A stretch of DNA of 64,000 bases, from the NCBI GenBank assembly GCA_963666755.2, contig CAXXGW010000009.1, positions 992,001-1,056,000 of the forward strand, read 5' to 3'. Positions 18,512 through 26,309 of the stretch are shown here, piece by piece. Source of the DNA: CAXXOK01 sp963666755 (GTDB taxonomy: Bacteria > Bacillota > Clostridia > Christensenellales > Aristaeellaceae). Both the position numbers and the translations under genes were made by a program. Under the pieces are notes generated by a model. The model was not told the DNA's origin. It searched no databases and worked only from the letters and a program-made list of their open reading frames with translations. How positions within the stretch are numbered: the first letter of the stretch is position 1; every line of letters starts with the position of its first letter.

Positions 18512-19515
18512 GCTGCCGTTTCCCCCTCGCCGGCCAGGAGCCGCTTTTTCGAATCCTGCACCTTTTTTTCCAGATAACGCTGGTACAGCGCGTCAAACAG
18601 CACCATCACGATAATGACCACACCTTTGATAATGACGTGGTACTCGCTACCCAAATTGTACTTGTAGATGCCGTTGGTGAGCACCGCCATAAACAGCGCG
18701 CCGATCATGCTGCCGACCACGTCGCCGCGGCCGCCGCTGAAAGCGCAGCCGCCCACCACCACGGCGGCGATCACGTCAAACTCCAGCCCTGTGCCGAGCT
18801 CCACCGTGGCCGCGCCGGTGCGCGCCAGCAGGAAAATGGCGGCGATGCCGCAGCAAATGCCCGAAAATACATAAGCCAGCAATTTGATGCGCGCGGTGTT
18901 GATGCCCGACAGGTCCGCCGATTTACGGCTGGCGCCCGTCGCATAGGTATAAACGCCGTATTTGGTCTTCTTGAGCAGCAACTGCCCAATGACGACCATG
19001 GCGAAGAACACGATTGTGACATAGAAAAGGCCGTCGAGGTTGCCGCTGAGCTGCAAGAAGGTGTTGCTTTTGATCACCTGATTGCGGATGCGGCCGGCCA
19101 CACGGATGGCAAACAACATCGTGAGGCCGCGAAAAATCCCCTGCCCGGCCAACGTGGCGATAAAATCAGGCAGATGCAACCGCGTGATGACCATCCCGTT
19201 CATGTAGCCGCCTAATGCGCCGATCAGCACGGAGAGAAGGCAGACGGCCCACACCGGCACGCCGGGCAGGTAAAACAGGAAATTGGCCATCGCCATGGCT
19301 GCCAGCGCGGATAGCGCGCCGGTGGAAAGATCAATACCGGCCGTGATAATGACAAAGGTCACGCCTACGGCCAGAATGCCGGTAACGGACGCGTCCCGCA
19401 GGAACGCAAAGATGTTTTGCGGCGTCAGAAAATAATCGCTCGTCAGGCTAAAAACCGCAATCAGCATAGCCAGCAGGCAAAGTGATATCAGCCGCCGGAT
19501 GTTTTCCTGTCTCAA
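18508..19515 (-). CDS. Sugar ABC transporter permease (RbsC family), first copy
   Basis: About 335 residues with ~9-10 membrane segments and the family motif ITAGIDLSTGALSALAAMA. It also has the ATPase-contact loop AAVVVGGCAFSGGRGDVVG. The TTG at 19515 is taken as start because GGAGGGG lies nine bases upstream; the frame is also open from TTGs at 19521 and 19536. It follows the binding-protein gene after a hairpin and overlaps the ATPase gene by four bases. Confidence 0.92.
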   Translation of the reverse strand: MRQENIRRLISLCLLAMLIAVFSLTSDYFLTPQNIFAFLRDASVTGILAVGVTFVIITAGIDLSTGALSALAAMAMANFLFYLPGVPVWAVCLLSVLIGALGGYMNGMVITRLHLPDFIATLAGQGIFRGLTMLFAIRVAGRIRNQVIKSNTFLQLSGNLDGLFYVTIVFFAMVVIGQLLLKKTKYGVYTYATGASRKSADLSGINTARIKLLAYVFSGICCGIAAIFLLARTGAATVELGTGLEFDVIAAVVVGGCAFSGGRGDVVGSMIGALFMAVLTNGIYKYNLGSEYHVIIKGVVIIVMVLFDALYQRYLEKKVQDSKKRLLAGEGETAA

Positions 19516-19548
19516 AGCCAATGCCCCCTCCAACAAAGCATGAAAGAG

Positions 19549-19583
19549 AGGGCTGCCTCAACCTTGCCCATTGAGACAGCCCT
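19549..19583 (-). terminator. Attenuator-type hairpin between binding protein and permease genes
   Basis: On the minus strand, AGGGCTGTCTCA pairs with TGAGGCAGCCCT (one G-T pair) and is followed by TCTCTTTC. It would partly terminate or protect the upstream mRNA, leaving more binding protein than membrane subunits, a common arrangement in ABC operons. Confidence 0.65.
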
Positions 19584-19602
19584 GTACGCCGTAGTCCGAA
19601 CC

Positions 19603-20592
19603 TTACCAGCGGATGCTGGCGGGGATCAGGTCCAGGTTATCCTTGGTGGCTACGATGGGGCTCATCTTCACAACCGGCGTGGCGGTGAAGGTGCTGGGCT
19701 GGATTTCCGAGTTGAGTGCGTACAGCATCAGCCGGAACGCAGTCTTGCCCTGGTCAAAGCAGTTGGTGTAGATAGTGCCGGTCATTTTGCCCTGCTCGAT
19801 GTATTCCAGAGCCTTGGACTCGCCGTCGGCGCCCCAGATTACCATCTCGCCCAGGCGGCCCATCGCCTCGGCAGCCTGAGAGGCGCCTTCGGCCATGGCA
19901 TCGTTCTCGCAGAACACGCCGTCGATCTTGTCATACTTGGTCATGAAATCGCGCATGACTTCGTTGGCCTTCTCGGTCAGCCACTCGCCGCTTTGCTTGT
20001 CCAGCAGCGTGATGCCGGGATGGTTCTTGAGCTCGTCTTCGAAGCCGGCTTCCAGGTTGATGCCGCGGCTGGCGCCCGGCGTGGCCTGGATGATCAGCAC
20101 GTTACCGGTATCGTTGATGCTCTTGGCAATCGCCTGCGCAACCATGCGGCCGGCTTCATAGTCTACCATGGCGACCAGCGCCGTGTGGGGGGTATCCGCG
20201 TCCAGGTTCAGGGTGATCACGGGGATGCCGGCGGCTTCGGCTTCACGGACGGAAGCGGCCAGCGCGGCGCTGTCGGTAGCCTGCAGCAGGATGCCGTCGT
20301 ACTTCTGGTTGATGAGGTCGGTCATCTGCTGAATTTCCGTCTCCGCGGAGCTCTTGCCGTCAAAGCACTGCAGCGTGATGTTGGGGTAGGCGGCGACTTC
20401 TTCTTCCGCGCCCACTTTCCAGGCGTTGCCGACGGGGTGGCCGATGTTGTCGATGATGAAGCCGATCTTGAGGGTGTCGGTATAGGGGTTCTTCACGGCT
20501 TTGGGGCCTTCGGCAACGGCGACGCCGAACGTGGTAAGCGACAGGCAGAGGGCAAAAACCAGTGCGAGAGCGAGCAGGGAGCGTTTTTTCAT
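19603..20592 (-). CDS. Sugar ABC transporter substrate-binding protein (Peripla_BP_4)
   Basis: Exported solute receptor of the ribose/galactose type, 329 residues. ATG 20592 is chosen because AAAGGAGG precedes it and a classical signal peptide starts there (MKKRSLLALALVFALCLSL, cleavage near AVAEG). The mature part has the two-lobe fold: IGFIIDNIGHPVGNAW, TDLINQKYDGILLQATDS, AGIPVITLNLDADTPHTAL and VFCENDAMAEGASQA. The last three are typical ligand-facing stretches. No lipobox cysteine is positioned properly, unusual for a monoderm. The ligand is probably a sugar or polyol. Confidence 0.93.
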   Translation of the reverse strand: MKKRSLLALALVFALCLSLTTFGVAVAEGPKAVKNPYTDTLKIGFIIDNIGHPVGNAWKVGAEEEVAAYPNITLQCFDGKSSAETEIQQMTDLINQKYDGILLQATDSAALAASVREAEAAGIPVITLNLDADTPHTALVAMVDYEAGRMVAQAIAKSINDTGNVLIIQATPGASRGINLEAGFEDELKNHPGITLLDKQSGEWLTEKANEVMRDFMTKYDKIDGVFCENDAMAEGASQAAEAMGRLGEMVIWGADGESKALEYIEQGKMTGTIYTNCFDQGKTAFRLMLYALNSEIQPSTFTATPVVKMSPIVATKDNLDLIPASIRW

Positions 20593-20621
20593 GGGATTTG
20601 GTTCCTCCTTTATGGTGTTAT

Positions 20622-20662
20622 GATGTATACATGTCGTATACATCTTAGGGTACACATTCCAA
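20622..20662 (-). promoter_or_regulatory. Promoter of the ABC locus with probable GntR operator
   Basis: A 9-bp perfect inverted repeat GATGTATAC-ATGTC-GTATACATC spans 20622-20644. It contains the TGTATAC core common to FadR-subfamily GntR sites. It overlaps a minus-strand -10 TATACG (20640-20635), placed 16 bases from -35 TTGGAA (20662-20657). Binding should block transcription of the binding-protein gene and the genes behind it. The GntR gene next door is the obvious candidate protein. Confidence 0.75.
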
Positions 20663-20714
20663 AGGTTTTAGATGCATCTATTTGCGCCCATTATACCCAT
20701 GGATCACGCGGGTG

Positions 20715-21428
20715 TCAAGACCCTTTTACACCTTTTACCGGGAGTTTTTTCGGCGACCTGCCCCAGTACTGCGCGCTGCGCGGCAGATTATTGCCTGTGG
20801 ACATCGCGTCTACCGCAGCTTGCCGCGAGTTGGTCAGGTGCAGGCGCATGGCTTTTTCCGCACCCTTAATGTCGCCGGCCAGGAGGCAATCGAAAATCTG
20901 GATATGTTCCGCCTTCGTCAGCTCGTTACGGCTCTTGACCTTGATGCCGGACAGGATGCGCAGGCGATGGTTCTGTACAAAAATCTGGTTCATGGTGTCG
21001 ATCAGGTAGGCGTTCTGGCTGGCGTTTATCAGCAACTGGTGCAGGTCGTTGTCCAGCGCATACCCGGCGGAGCTGGTGTAGAGGGATTCGCTCTCACAGA
21101 TGCGGTTGCGCTCCTGCTCCAGCACATCCCGCTCGATCCGATGGGCGTAGTTGAGGATCACGTAGGGTTCCATCAACATACGTACTTCGAAAATGTCGTT
21201 TACCGTGCTCATGGTAATCTCGCATACCTGCACCCCTCGCTTGGGGAGGATGCGTACCAGGTTCTCCTGCTCCAGCTTGTTCAGGGCTTCCCGGATGGGC
21301 GTCCGGCTTGCGCCGATCTGATCGATCAGCTCGCTTTCGATCAGGAAGGAGGTCGGCGCATATTCACAGCTTACGATTTTCTCCTTGATGATGTTGTAGG
21401 CACGGTCTTTTAAGGAGTTTTCTTTCAT
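20715..21428 (-). CDS. GntR/FadR-family transcriptional regulator
   Basis: 237 residues. The N-terminal winged helix runs from KDRAYNIIKEKI to the recognition motif ASRTPIREALNKLEQENLV and wing LPKRGVQVCEI. A helical FCD-type ligand domain follows (FEVRMLMEPYVI, DNDLHQLLINAS, EHIQIFDCLLAGD, AMRLHL). ATG 21428 is preferred over the ATG at 21440 because GAGGTGG sits between them. It lies immediately upstream of the ABC locus in the same direction and has its own promoter. It is probably a ligand-released repressor acting at 20622-20644. Confidence 0.92.
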   Translation of the reverse strand: MKENSLKDRAYNIIKEKIVSCEYAPTSFLIESELIDQIGASRTPIREALNKLEQENLVRILPKRGVQVCEITMSTVNDIFEVRMLMEPYVILNYAHRIERDVLEQERNRICESESLYTSSAGYALDNDLHQLLINASQNAYLIDTMNQIFVQNHRLRILSGIKVKSRNELTKAEHIQIFDCLLAGDIKGAEKAMRLHLTNSRQAAVDAMSTGNNLPRSAQYWGRSPKKLPVKGVKGS

Positions 21429-21457
21429 AGGCCACCTCATTCCTTTTGATTGCGCTC

Positions 21458-21486
21458 ATTATAGCAATATTTTCCCATCAGTACAA
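21458..21486 (-). promoter_or_regulatory. Promoter of the GntR regulator gene
   Basis: -35 TTGTAC (21486-21481), 17-base spacer, consensus -10 TATAAT (21463-21458), about 30 bases before the ATG. No copy of the GTATAC inverted repeat was seen here, so autoregulation is not supported. Confidence 0.75.
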
Positions 21487-21613
21487 TGACCGATAACAGA
21501 TTTTTTGCAACACGTCGAAAAAGGAGACACCGCCGTACGAAAACGTGGAAGGCCGCGCATCCTCAGAAAATGCCGCTAACGATGGGTTACATCAGATAAA
21601 ATGATGAAGAAGA

Positions 21614-21636
21614 GGGGGTGCGCATTGCGCACCCCC
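21614..21636 (-). terminator. Terminator of the small secreted protein gene
   Basis: A perfect 11-bp stem (GGGGGTGCGCA and complement) with a one-base centre, followed on the minus strand by TCTTCTTCAT. It lies 30 bases beyond the stop at 21667. Confidence 0.75.
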
Positions 21637-21666
21637 GAAGGCTCAAGCCCAAAATCCGCGATGGAT

Positions 21667-22185
21667 TTACTCGATGGTGTTAATCGAAGCCGCGATCTGT
21701 TCGGCCAGCGTGACGTACTCCGCATCGGACGCGGGGTAGAACACGAACTGGTACATGCCGATGCCGCTGGCGTTCAGCGTCGCAATGCTCATCACATCGT
21801 TCTCGCTCATCACATAGCTGACAACAGGAATATCGTTGATGGTCAGCAGCTGCACGTTTTCGTAGGTGGTCGCCAGCGCTTCGGCCACGGACTGGATGTC
21901 GGTGGCGGTTTCAAACTCGGAGTAAGCAATGGTGAAGGAGCGGGTGCCCTCCGGGTTGGCGCAGTTGAAGAAGATACCGGTCGCAGCCTGGTCTTCGGTT
22001 ACTTCCAGCACATTCCAGTCGGAAGGCAGCGTAATCTGGAAATTGTGATCCGCGAAGGGCACCACAGTGCCGTTTTCCACGGCGGGAACCTCGACTACAT
22101 CCGAGCCGGTCGCCGTTTCGGCAACAGCGGTGAACACCGGGAACACGAGCACAAGGGCCAGAAGTAGAGCAAACAGCTTTTTCAA
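21667..22185 (-). CDS. Small secreted protein of unknown function (PsbP-like pattern)
   Basis: 172 residues. A TTG start at 22185 is preceded by AGGAGGT six bases upstream and begins a clean signal peptide (MKKLFALLLALVLVFPVFTAVA). Upstream in-frame codons overlap the promoter. The mature domain begins with FADHNFQITLPSDWNVLEV and alternates beta segments and helices. This resembles the PsbP/LpqN-like secreted fold, though I cannot assign a family with confidence. No catalytic residues are evident. It is monocistronic, with its own strong promoter and terminator. It has no lipobox, so it is likely released or wall-trapped. Confidence 0.8.
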   Translation of the reverse strand: MKKLFALLLALVLVFPVFTAVAETATGSDVVEVPAVENGTVVPFADHNFQITLPSDWNVLEVTEDQAATGIFFNCANPEGTRSFTIAYSEFETATDIQSVAEALATTYENVQLLTINDIPVVSYVMSENDVMSIATLNASGIGMYQFVFYPASDAEYVTLAEQIAASINTIE

Positions 22186-22221
22186 GAGAGAGTACCTCCT
22201 AGTAATAAAGTAACGTTTTGC

Positions 22222-22251
22222 ATTATAAACAATCGTATTTATGATTGTCAA
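22222..22251 (-). promoter_or_regulatory. Promoter of the small secreted protein gene, with internal inverted repeat
   Basis: Consensus -35 TTGACA (22251-22246), 18-base spacer and consensus -10 TATAAT (22227-22222). The spacer holds an inverted repeat ACAATC-8-GATTGT (22229-22248) that could be a repressor site. Confidence 0.8.
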
Positions 22252-22905
22252 CTATTCTACAACCAGAATGATATATTTCCTTTTTGGAATCGATGATCCG
22301 GCGATTTTTGCATCCTTTGCAGCCATGGAAGGCTTCCGGCAACAGGAATATTCGGATAGCAAAGGCGATCCTGAATCGGAATGGGGGAGATTCGGCAAAT
22401 TGATAACTGGATTCGCAACAAGGGTGTCAGAACAGATTGCTCTGAAACAGTTTACCTCAGGGTGAACAAAGCCGACAAAAACCAGTCATTTGAGATAGCC
22501 GTTCGTTTGCACGCTCCTCGGCCGGTTCGCTTGCCTCACAGCAAAATGGCAGCGGCATGCTTTGGAGCGCAGAATCGAGCACCCAGCCTTCAATGATTAC
22601 CCTGTCGCTTACCTGCTGGTTTCCCGTACCCACTGTGGGGTATTTTCATATGCGGCGTTACAATGATCGGCCGCGTTCATCCCTTTAGCACTCAAACCCC
22701 GGAAGAAGGCAATGCCTGCTGTGCTTCTGCGTTTAACAGGCAGGGTTGCCCTGAGCCTGTCGGCTGCAGGGCAACCCTGCCATAGTGAGTGTTGTTTGCT
22801 TGTTTTGTTCCAAGGGGGAGATGCGCTTACCCGGCTACGACGGCGTAAACGCAGGGGGAATCATCACCTGGGTTCCGGGATGGGCAGGCTTCAGTGGAAC
22901 TTCTC
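22252..22905. other. Non-coding stretch between two secreted-protein genes
   Basis: About 650 bases without a supportable gene. Short frames on both strands lack ribosome sites and recognisable motifs. It contains a small TACCC/GGGTA hairpin near 22630-22650 and the long hairpin at 22739-22781. It could be a decayed gene, but no family remnant was recognised. Confidence 0.5.
22739..22781 (-). terminator. Long perfect hairpin downstream of the C69 peptidase gene
   Basis: A 15-bp perfect stem (GGCAGGGTTGCCCTG and complement) encloses a 13-base loop that itself can form AGCC/GGCT pairs. It lies 125 bases after the C69 stop. There is no strong T-run on either side, so it may protect the mRNA end rather than terminate alone. 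Confidence 0.55.
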
Positions 22906-24363
22906 TTACGGGTCCTGATACCGGTCCATAAAATCGTCCTGCGTATAGGCCATATGGTGGATTCGCTGGTCGATCACCTGATCGAACATCTGCTGGGAGG
23001 CATCCAGCGCCTTATCGGCAATCGCGGCAAACAACTTGGCTGCCGTATCACCGTCTTTGCCGGAGTCCAGATAAGCCTGATCCATGGCGGTCATATCGCC
23101 GATCAGCTGCGTCTCCATTGCCTTCCAATAGGCGCGCACCGCGGTGCCGTAGCGCTGGCGATCTTCCACGCACAGGTTGGACAGGCGGCGGAAGCAATCA
23201 TAGGCAACGTCCGAGGTATTTGTGAGCGTATCCCTTGTGTAGGCTTCCGGGGTGGAGGTCAGGTTGCCGTACAGCGGCAGGAATACGCTGAACTCCGGGT
23301 TGGCCAGCGCAACCCATTCCACGATCGGCAGGTTTTTACGCAGCCAGAAGAGGTGCGCCGCCTCCGTATAATTAACCCCGATGGGGCGGCACTGGCGGTT
23401 GGTGTTGGAATTATAAGGCGTATCCTCATACCGGTAACGCATGACCTCCATGCAATCGGCAAGGGAGACTTTCTGATCGGGCACAAAGAAGGCGTCGTAG
23501 TAGGCAGTCAGGTCGATATCGCCGGTTTGCGAAGGCGCCAGGAAGTGGCGCGCGCCCCAGAACCGGTACTGGCAGCCGTTCAGGTATTTCGCATCAAGAC
23601 GGTCTGCGCCGTAGGTTTTCGCGGCGTGCGGTTTGCCGTCGCTTTCCACCAGGAACTTGTGCTCCTTGGCCAGCTCCCAGAAGTTTGGCGAAGCAATCAC
23701 ATGATCCTGATCGCTGAGATCCACACAGCCGAGCACCGCGGCGTTGGGAATCACGGCTACCTGATCGTCGGGGAGTTTGATAGCCAGCCACTGATGGCCG
23801 GTATAAATTTCAATGTACCACGCCTCGCTGGGGTCGGCAATCACCACACCGTTGCTTTCCGCGCTGCCGTATTCGCTCACCAGCGCGCCCAAACGGCGGA
23901 TGCCTTCGACGGCGGTTTTCACATAGGGGATTACCAGCGTGGGGATGTTCGATTCCGCAATGCCGTTCAACACATAGGGGTCTGCCTCCAGTGCCTCCGG
24001 CTTGGCGATGAGCGTTTCGGTCGCGGAGATGGCCACATGGTATTCGTTTAGCGCGCTTTCCGCCCAGATGCCGGTATGCACGCTTTCCGCCCTCGGCGTC
24101 ATGACATACTGGCAGCTTTCCAGCGGCAGTTCCATGGTAAACCCGTTATATTCATCCTTGAACAGAACGGGGGTTGCGGTCGTTTGCGCTGGAACGCTGA
24201 CGATCTGCTCCTTACCGATGGTATGCGTATCGTCCGTGCGGCCGAAAATGAAGGAACCGTCGGCGCTGACCCCACGGCCCACGATGATGGTTGTGCAGGC
24301 GGATGCGAAGGAGGGCACCAATAGCATCAGTCCACAAAGGATAGCGACCCACTTCTTTCCCAT
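22906..24363 (-). CDS. Secreted C69-family dipeptidase (Ntn hydrolase)
   Basis: 485-residue peptidase of family C69 (PepD/dipeptidase A type). The signature CTTIIVGRGVSADGSFIFGR begins at C23, the N-terminal nucleophile, directly after a signal peptide ending FASA. Signal-peptidase cleavage would therefore expose the catalytic cysteine. Further family blocks include RTDD, GIAESNIPTLVIPYV, IADPSEAWYIEIYTGHQWLA and NRQCRPIGVNYTEAAHLFWL. ATG 24363 has GGAAGGTAGGA upstream and starts the signal peptide. It acts on short peptides outside the cell, presumably feeding amino-acid uptake. Confidence 0.93.
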   Translation of the reverse strand: MGKKWVAILCGLMLLVPSFASACTTIIVGRGVSADGSFIFGRTDDTHTIGKEQIVSVPAQTTATPVLFKDEYNGFTMELPLESCQYVMTPRAESVHTGIWAESALNEYHVAISATETLIAKPEALEADPYVLNGIAESNIPTLVIPYVKTAVEGIRRLGALVSEYGSAESNGVVIADPSEAWYIEIYTGHQWLAIKLPDDQVAVIPNAAVLGCVDLSDQDHVIASPNFWELAKEHKFLVESDGKPHAAKTYGADRLDAKYLNGCQYRFWGARHFLAPSQTGDIDLTAYYDAFFVPDQKVSLADCMEVMRYRYEDTPYNSNTNRQCRPIGVNYTEAAHLFWLRKNLPIVEWVALANPEFSVFLPLYGNLTSTPEAYTRDTLTNTSDVAYDCFRRLSNLCVEDRQRYGTAVRAYWKAMETQLIGDMTAMDQAYLDSGKDGDTAAKLFAAIADKALDASQQMFDQVIDQRIHHMAYTQDDFMDRYQDP

Positions 24364-24427
24364 TCTGATCCTACCTTCCTTGTAACAGTATGCAGTTTGT
24401 GAAACAGGACTGGGTTTTTCTGCCTTT

Positions 24428-24456
24428 ATCTTAACAAAGGGCTTTCGGGGTGTCAA
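24428..24456 (-). promoter_or_regulatory. Promoter of the C69 dipeptidase gene
   Basis: Consensus -35 TTGACA (24456-24451), 17-base spacer, -10 TAAGAT (24433-24428); leader of about 58 bases. The bases upstream of it (24457-24685) are AT-rich and show no gene. Confidence 0.8.
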
Positions 24457-24685
24457 GATGGAAACGCAGGGGAGTGCTGCTTTTATACCACGGGAAATAT
24501 GCTTAGTGCTAAAATGATGAGATCGTCGCAGTGTTGGAATAGAGAAACTGCTTTATTTTATGGCAAACTAAACAATCCTGAACAAAACCATCATAACTTA
24601 TAATCACTTTTATACTTAAATTAAAATGTAATAAGGAACATGTGCATGAACACACCACGGTGCGTATATATTGTGTATGTGGAAG

Positions 24686-25744
24686 TTATTCCTGACTGAC
24701 AGTGACAATATATGGATTGTCTTTTGTTCCAGCACCCGATACATAGAATAGATTCTCCGCATCAACCCCAATCATTGGCCTGATACCAATGCCTTTTCGC
24801 ATTACAAAATTAACTCCTAGCGTTCCAGTAGATTTAACAATTGAAACAGTTTGGTCACCCCAAGGCGTTCTGGTAAAATAGGATGCCAAGTTATTTTCAT
24901 CAAAATCAAGAGTAGTGTTATCAAATCCACTGTCTGCGCCTGTGGCACGGTTAATATCCGTTGATTCACTTGTAAAACCATACTCATAATTCATCAAGTC
25001 GTTTTTTGTTGGAATGGTTACCAGATTATTACCATCCAGTTGTCTAAGTAACTCAATTTCCTTCTCGCTAAACGTTTGATTCAAAAAATCTGTATTCAAC
25101 CATTTGCAAAGCGAAGAGGTTCCCCAATTCGAAGAATCTTTATCAAATTGCCTGGATGTTAGAATTTTCTCCGATAAAAGAATCGCACACTTTGGATCTG
25201 TCGATAGAATACGCCACAAGATTGGACTCTTATCTTGCTTGTACCCCCAATATACGTAATTATATCCTTCACTGCGTGTCCACTTTTTTAACATTGAACT
25301 GATTTTTGGAGCAGGGGATGGTGTTGGATTGGGATTCGTTGGAGATGGAGTGGGATTCGTTGGAGATGGTGTAGGAGTCGTTGGAGATGGAGTGGGAGTC
25401 GTTGGAGATGGTGTAGGAGTCGTTGGAGATGGTGTAGGAGTCGTTGGGGATGGCGGAGAAGATGTTGTAGCAAATCCCGAGGTAGCCGATGCATTCATTA
25501 TTTGTGGGATAACGCTCCATAAAAAAGCAATGATAAGCACACCAATGATAATAAATAAGTATATTACTTTCTTTTGCGAACAATAGTGTAAGAATAAAAT
25601 CGTAATTACAATAAGAATACATATTGAAATGATAATCCAACGCAGAAATGGCTCGGAATGTAACACTCCTGTCATTATCGCTATCACCGAAGCGACTGTT
25701 GCTATAATATTTGTGAACACTTTTACCGAAGGCGTTTCGTCCAT
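24686..25744 (-). CDS. Membrane-anchored DUF6273-type protein with Pro/Thr linker
   Basis: 352 residues. Two or three N-terminal membrane segments (about 13-80) are followed by a repetitive SPTTPTP linker (about 98-145). The C-terminal globular domain has the pattern of DUF6273/fibrobacter-type extracellular domains (WRILSTDPKCAILLSEKIL, SSLCKWLNTDFLNQTFSEKE, IRPMIGVD). The start is ATG 25744 with AAGGA eight bases before; an ATG three codons earlier has no spacing. Base composition is clearly more AT-rich than its neighbours, with A/T-ending codons. This points to horizontal acquisition. Function is unknown; the surface-exposed domain may recognise a glycan or peptide. Confidence 0.85.
   Translation of the reverse strand: MDETPSVKVFTNIIATVASVIAIMTGVLHSEPFLRWIIISICILIVITILFLHYCSQKKVIYLFIIIGVLIIAFLWSVIPQIMNASATSGFATTSSPPSPTTPTPSPTTPTPSPTTPTPSPTTPTPSPTNPTPSPTNPNPTPSPAPKISSMLKKWTRSEGYNYVYWGYKQDKSPILWRILSTDPKCAILLSEKILTSRQFDKDSSNWGTSSLCKWLNTDFLNQTFSEKEIELLRQLDGNNLVTIPTKNDLMNYEYGFTSESTDINRATGADSGFDNTTLDFDENNLASYFTRTPWGDQTVSIVKSTGTLGVNFVMRKGIGIRPMIGVDAENLFYVSGAGTKDNPYIVTVSQE
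25317..25452. repeat. 21-bp coding tandem repeats (SPTTPTP linker)
   Basis: About six near-identical 21-bp units (core GTTGGAGATGGTGTAGGAGTC on the plus strand, shown without the surrounding copies) encode the 7-residue SPT(T/N)PTP repeat of the DUF6273-type protein. Variation is mainly at the Thr/Asn position near the domain end. Confidence 0.85.
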
Positions 25745-26040
25745 TTTAATCATCCTTACAAATTGATATAATCTTAGAACAAATATAGAAGATTGATAAT
25801 AAATAGTTTATATTTCATAATAAACTATTAATGGTATTCACCTCAAATAGTTTTATTTATTGTATTACGAGTTTTATACATTGATTCATTCCCTGACTTT
25901 CATATTTTTTTTATATTATACCATAGAAGTAAGATTATTCCATAAGAACAAACGTTTTGTTAATAGTCACATGAGTTAAAATACGAATTGGAGATTGATT
26001 TGGCAGACAGGATAGTCTACAAAAAATTAATAACAACGTG
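25745..26040. other. AT-rich intergenic stretch beside tRNA-Pro
   Basis: About 300 bases of very AT-rich DNA upstream of the DUF6273-type gene and downstream of the tRNA-Pro 3' end. Several TATAAT-like hexamers occur, so no single promoter can be chosen. No gene is seen. A copy of the tRNA 3' end was sought by eye at the far end of the island and not found. Confidence 0.6.
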
Positions 26041-26073
26041 AAAACCCCGGAAACCTAATGTTTCCGAGGTTTT
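26041..26073 (-). terminator. Terminator of tRNA-Pro
   Basis: A 14-bp stem with one mismatch (AAAACC-CGGAAAC against GTTTCCG-GGTTTT, CTAAT loop). On the minus strand it ends in TTTTC three bases after the encoded CCA. Confidence 0.85.
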
Positions 26074-26076
26074 CTC

Positions 26077-26153
26077 TGGTCTGGGTGACAAGATTCGAAC
26101 TTGCGACCTCTTGAACCCCATTCAAGCACGCTACCAAACTGCGCCACACCCAG
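26077..26153 (-). tRNA. tRNA-Pro (anticodon GGG)
   Basis: Full cloverleaf on the minus strand. Acceptor CTGGGTG pairs with CACCCAG, the D-arm has GCGC/GCGT, the anticodon stem is CTTGA/TCAAG with loop ATGGGGT giving anticodon GGG, the T-loop is TTCGAAT, discriminator A and an encoded CCA. It resembles E. coli tRNA-Pro in layout. Confidence 0.95.
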
Positions 26154-26178
26154 GCAGCTCATTTTGAGCACGGATAGA

Positions 26179-26207
26179 ATCTTACCATGGAACGCGGTGT
26201 GTGTCAA
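26179..26207 (-). promoter_or_regulatory. Promoter of tRNA-Pro
   Basis: Consensus -35 TTGACA (26207-26202), 17-base spacer, -10 TAAGAT (26184-26179), leaving about 19 bases to the mature 5' end. Confidence 0.85.
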
Positions 26208-26309
26208 GAGCAAAATCGATATGTTTCAACATTTATCGACAGGAGAAAAACTGCGATTACAGGATCGGTTCCGCGTTCGCGTAAGTGCAAGAATGTTATC
26301 AATACACTG

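Noticed and set aside
22241..22465. 74-codon plus-strand frame in the gap before the C69 gene
   Set aside because: Starts inside the minus-strand promoter, has no ribosome site and no motif.
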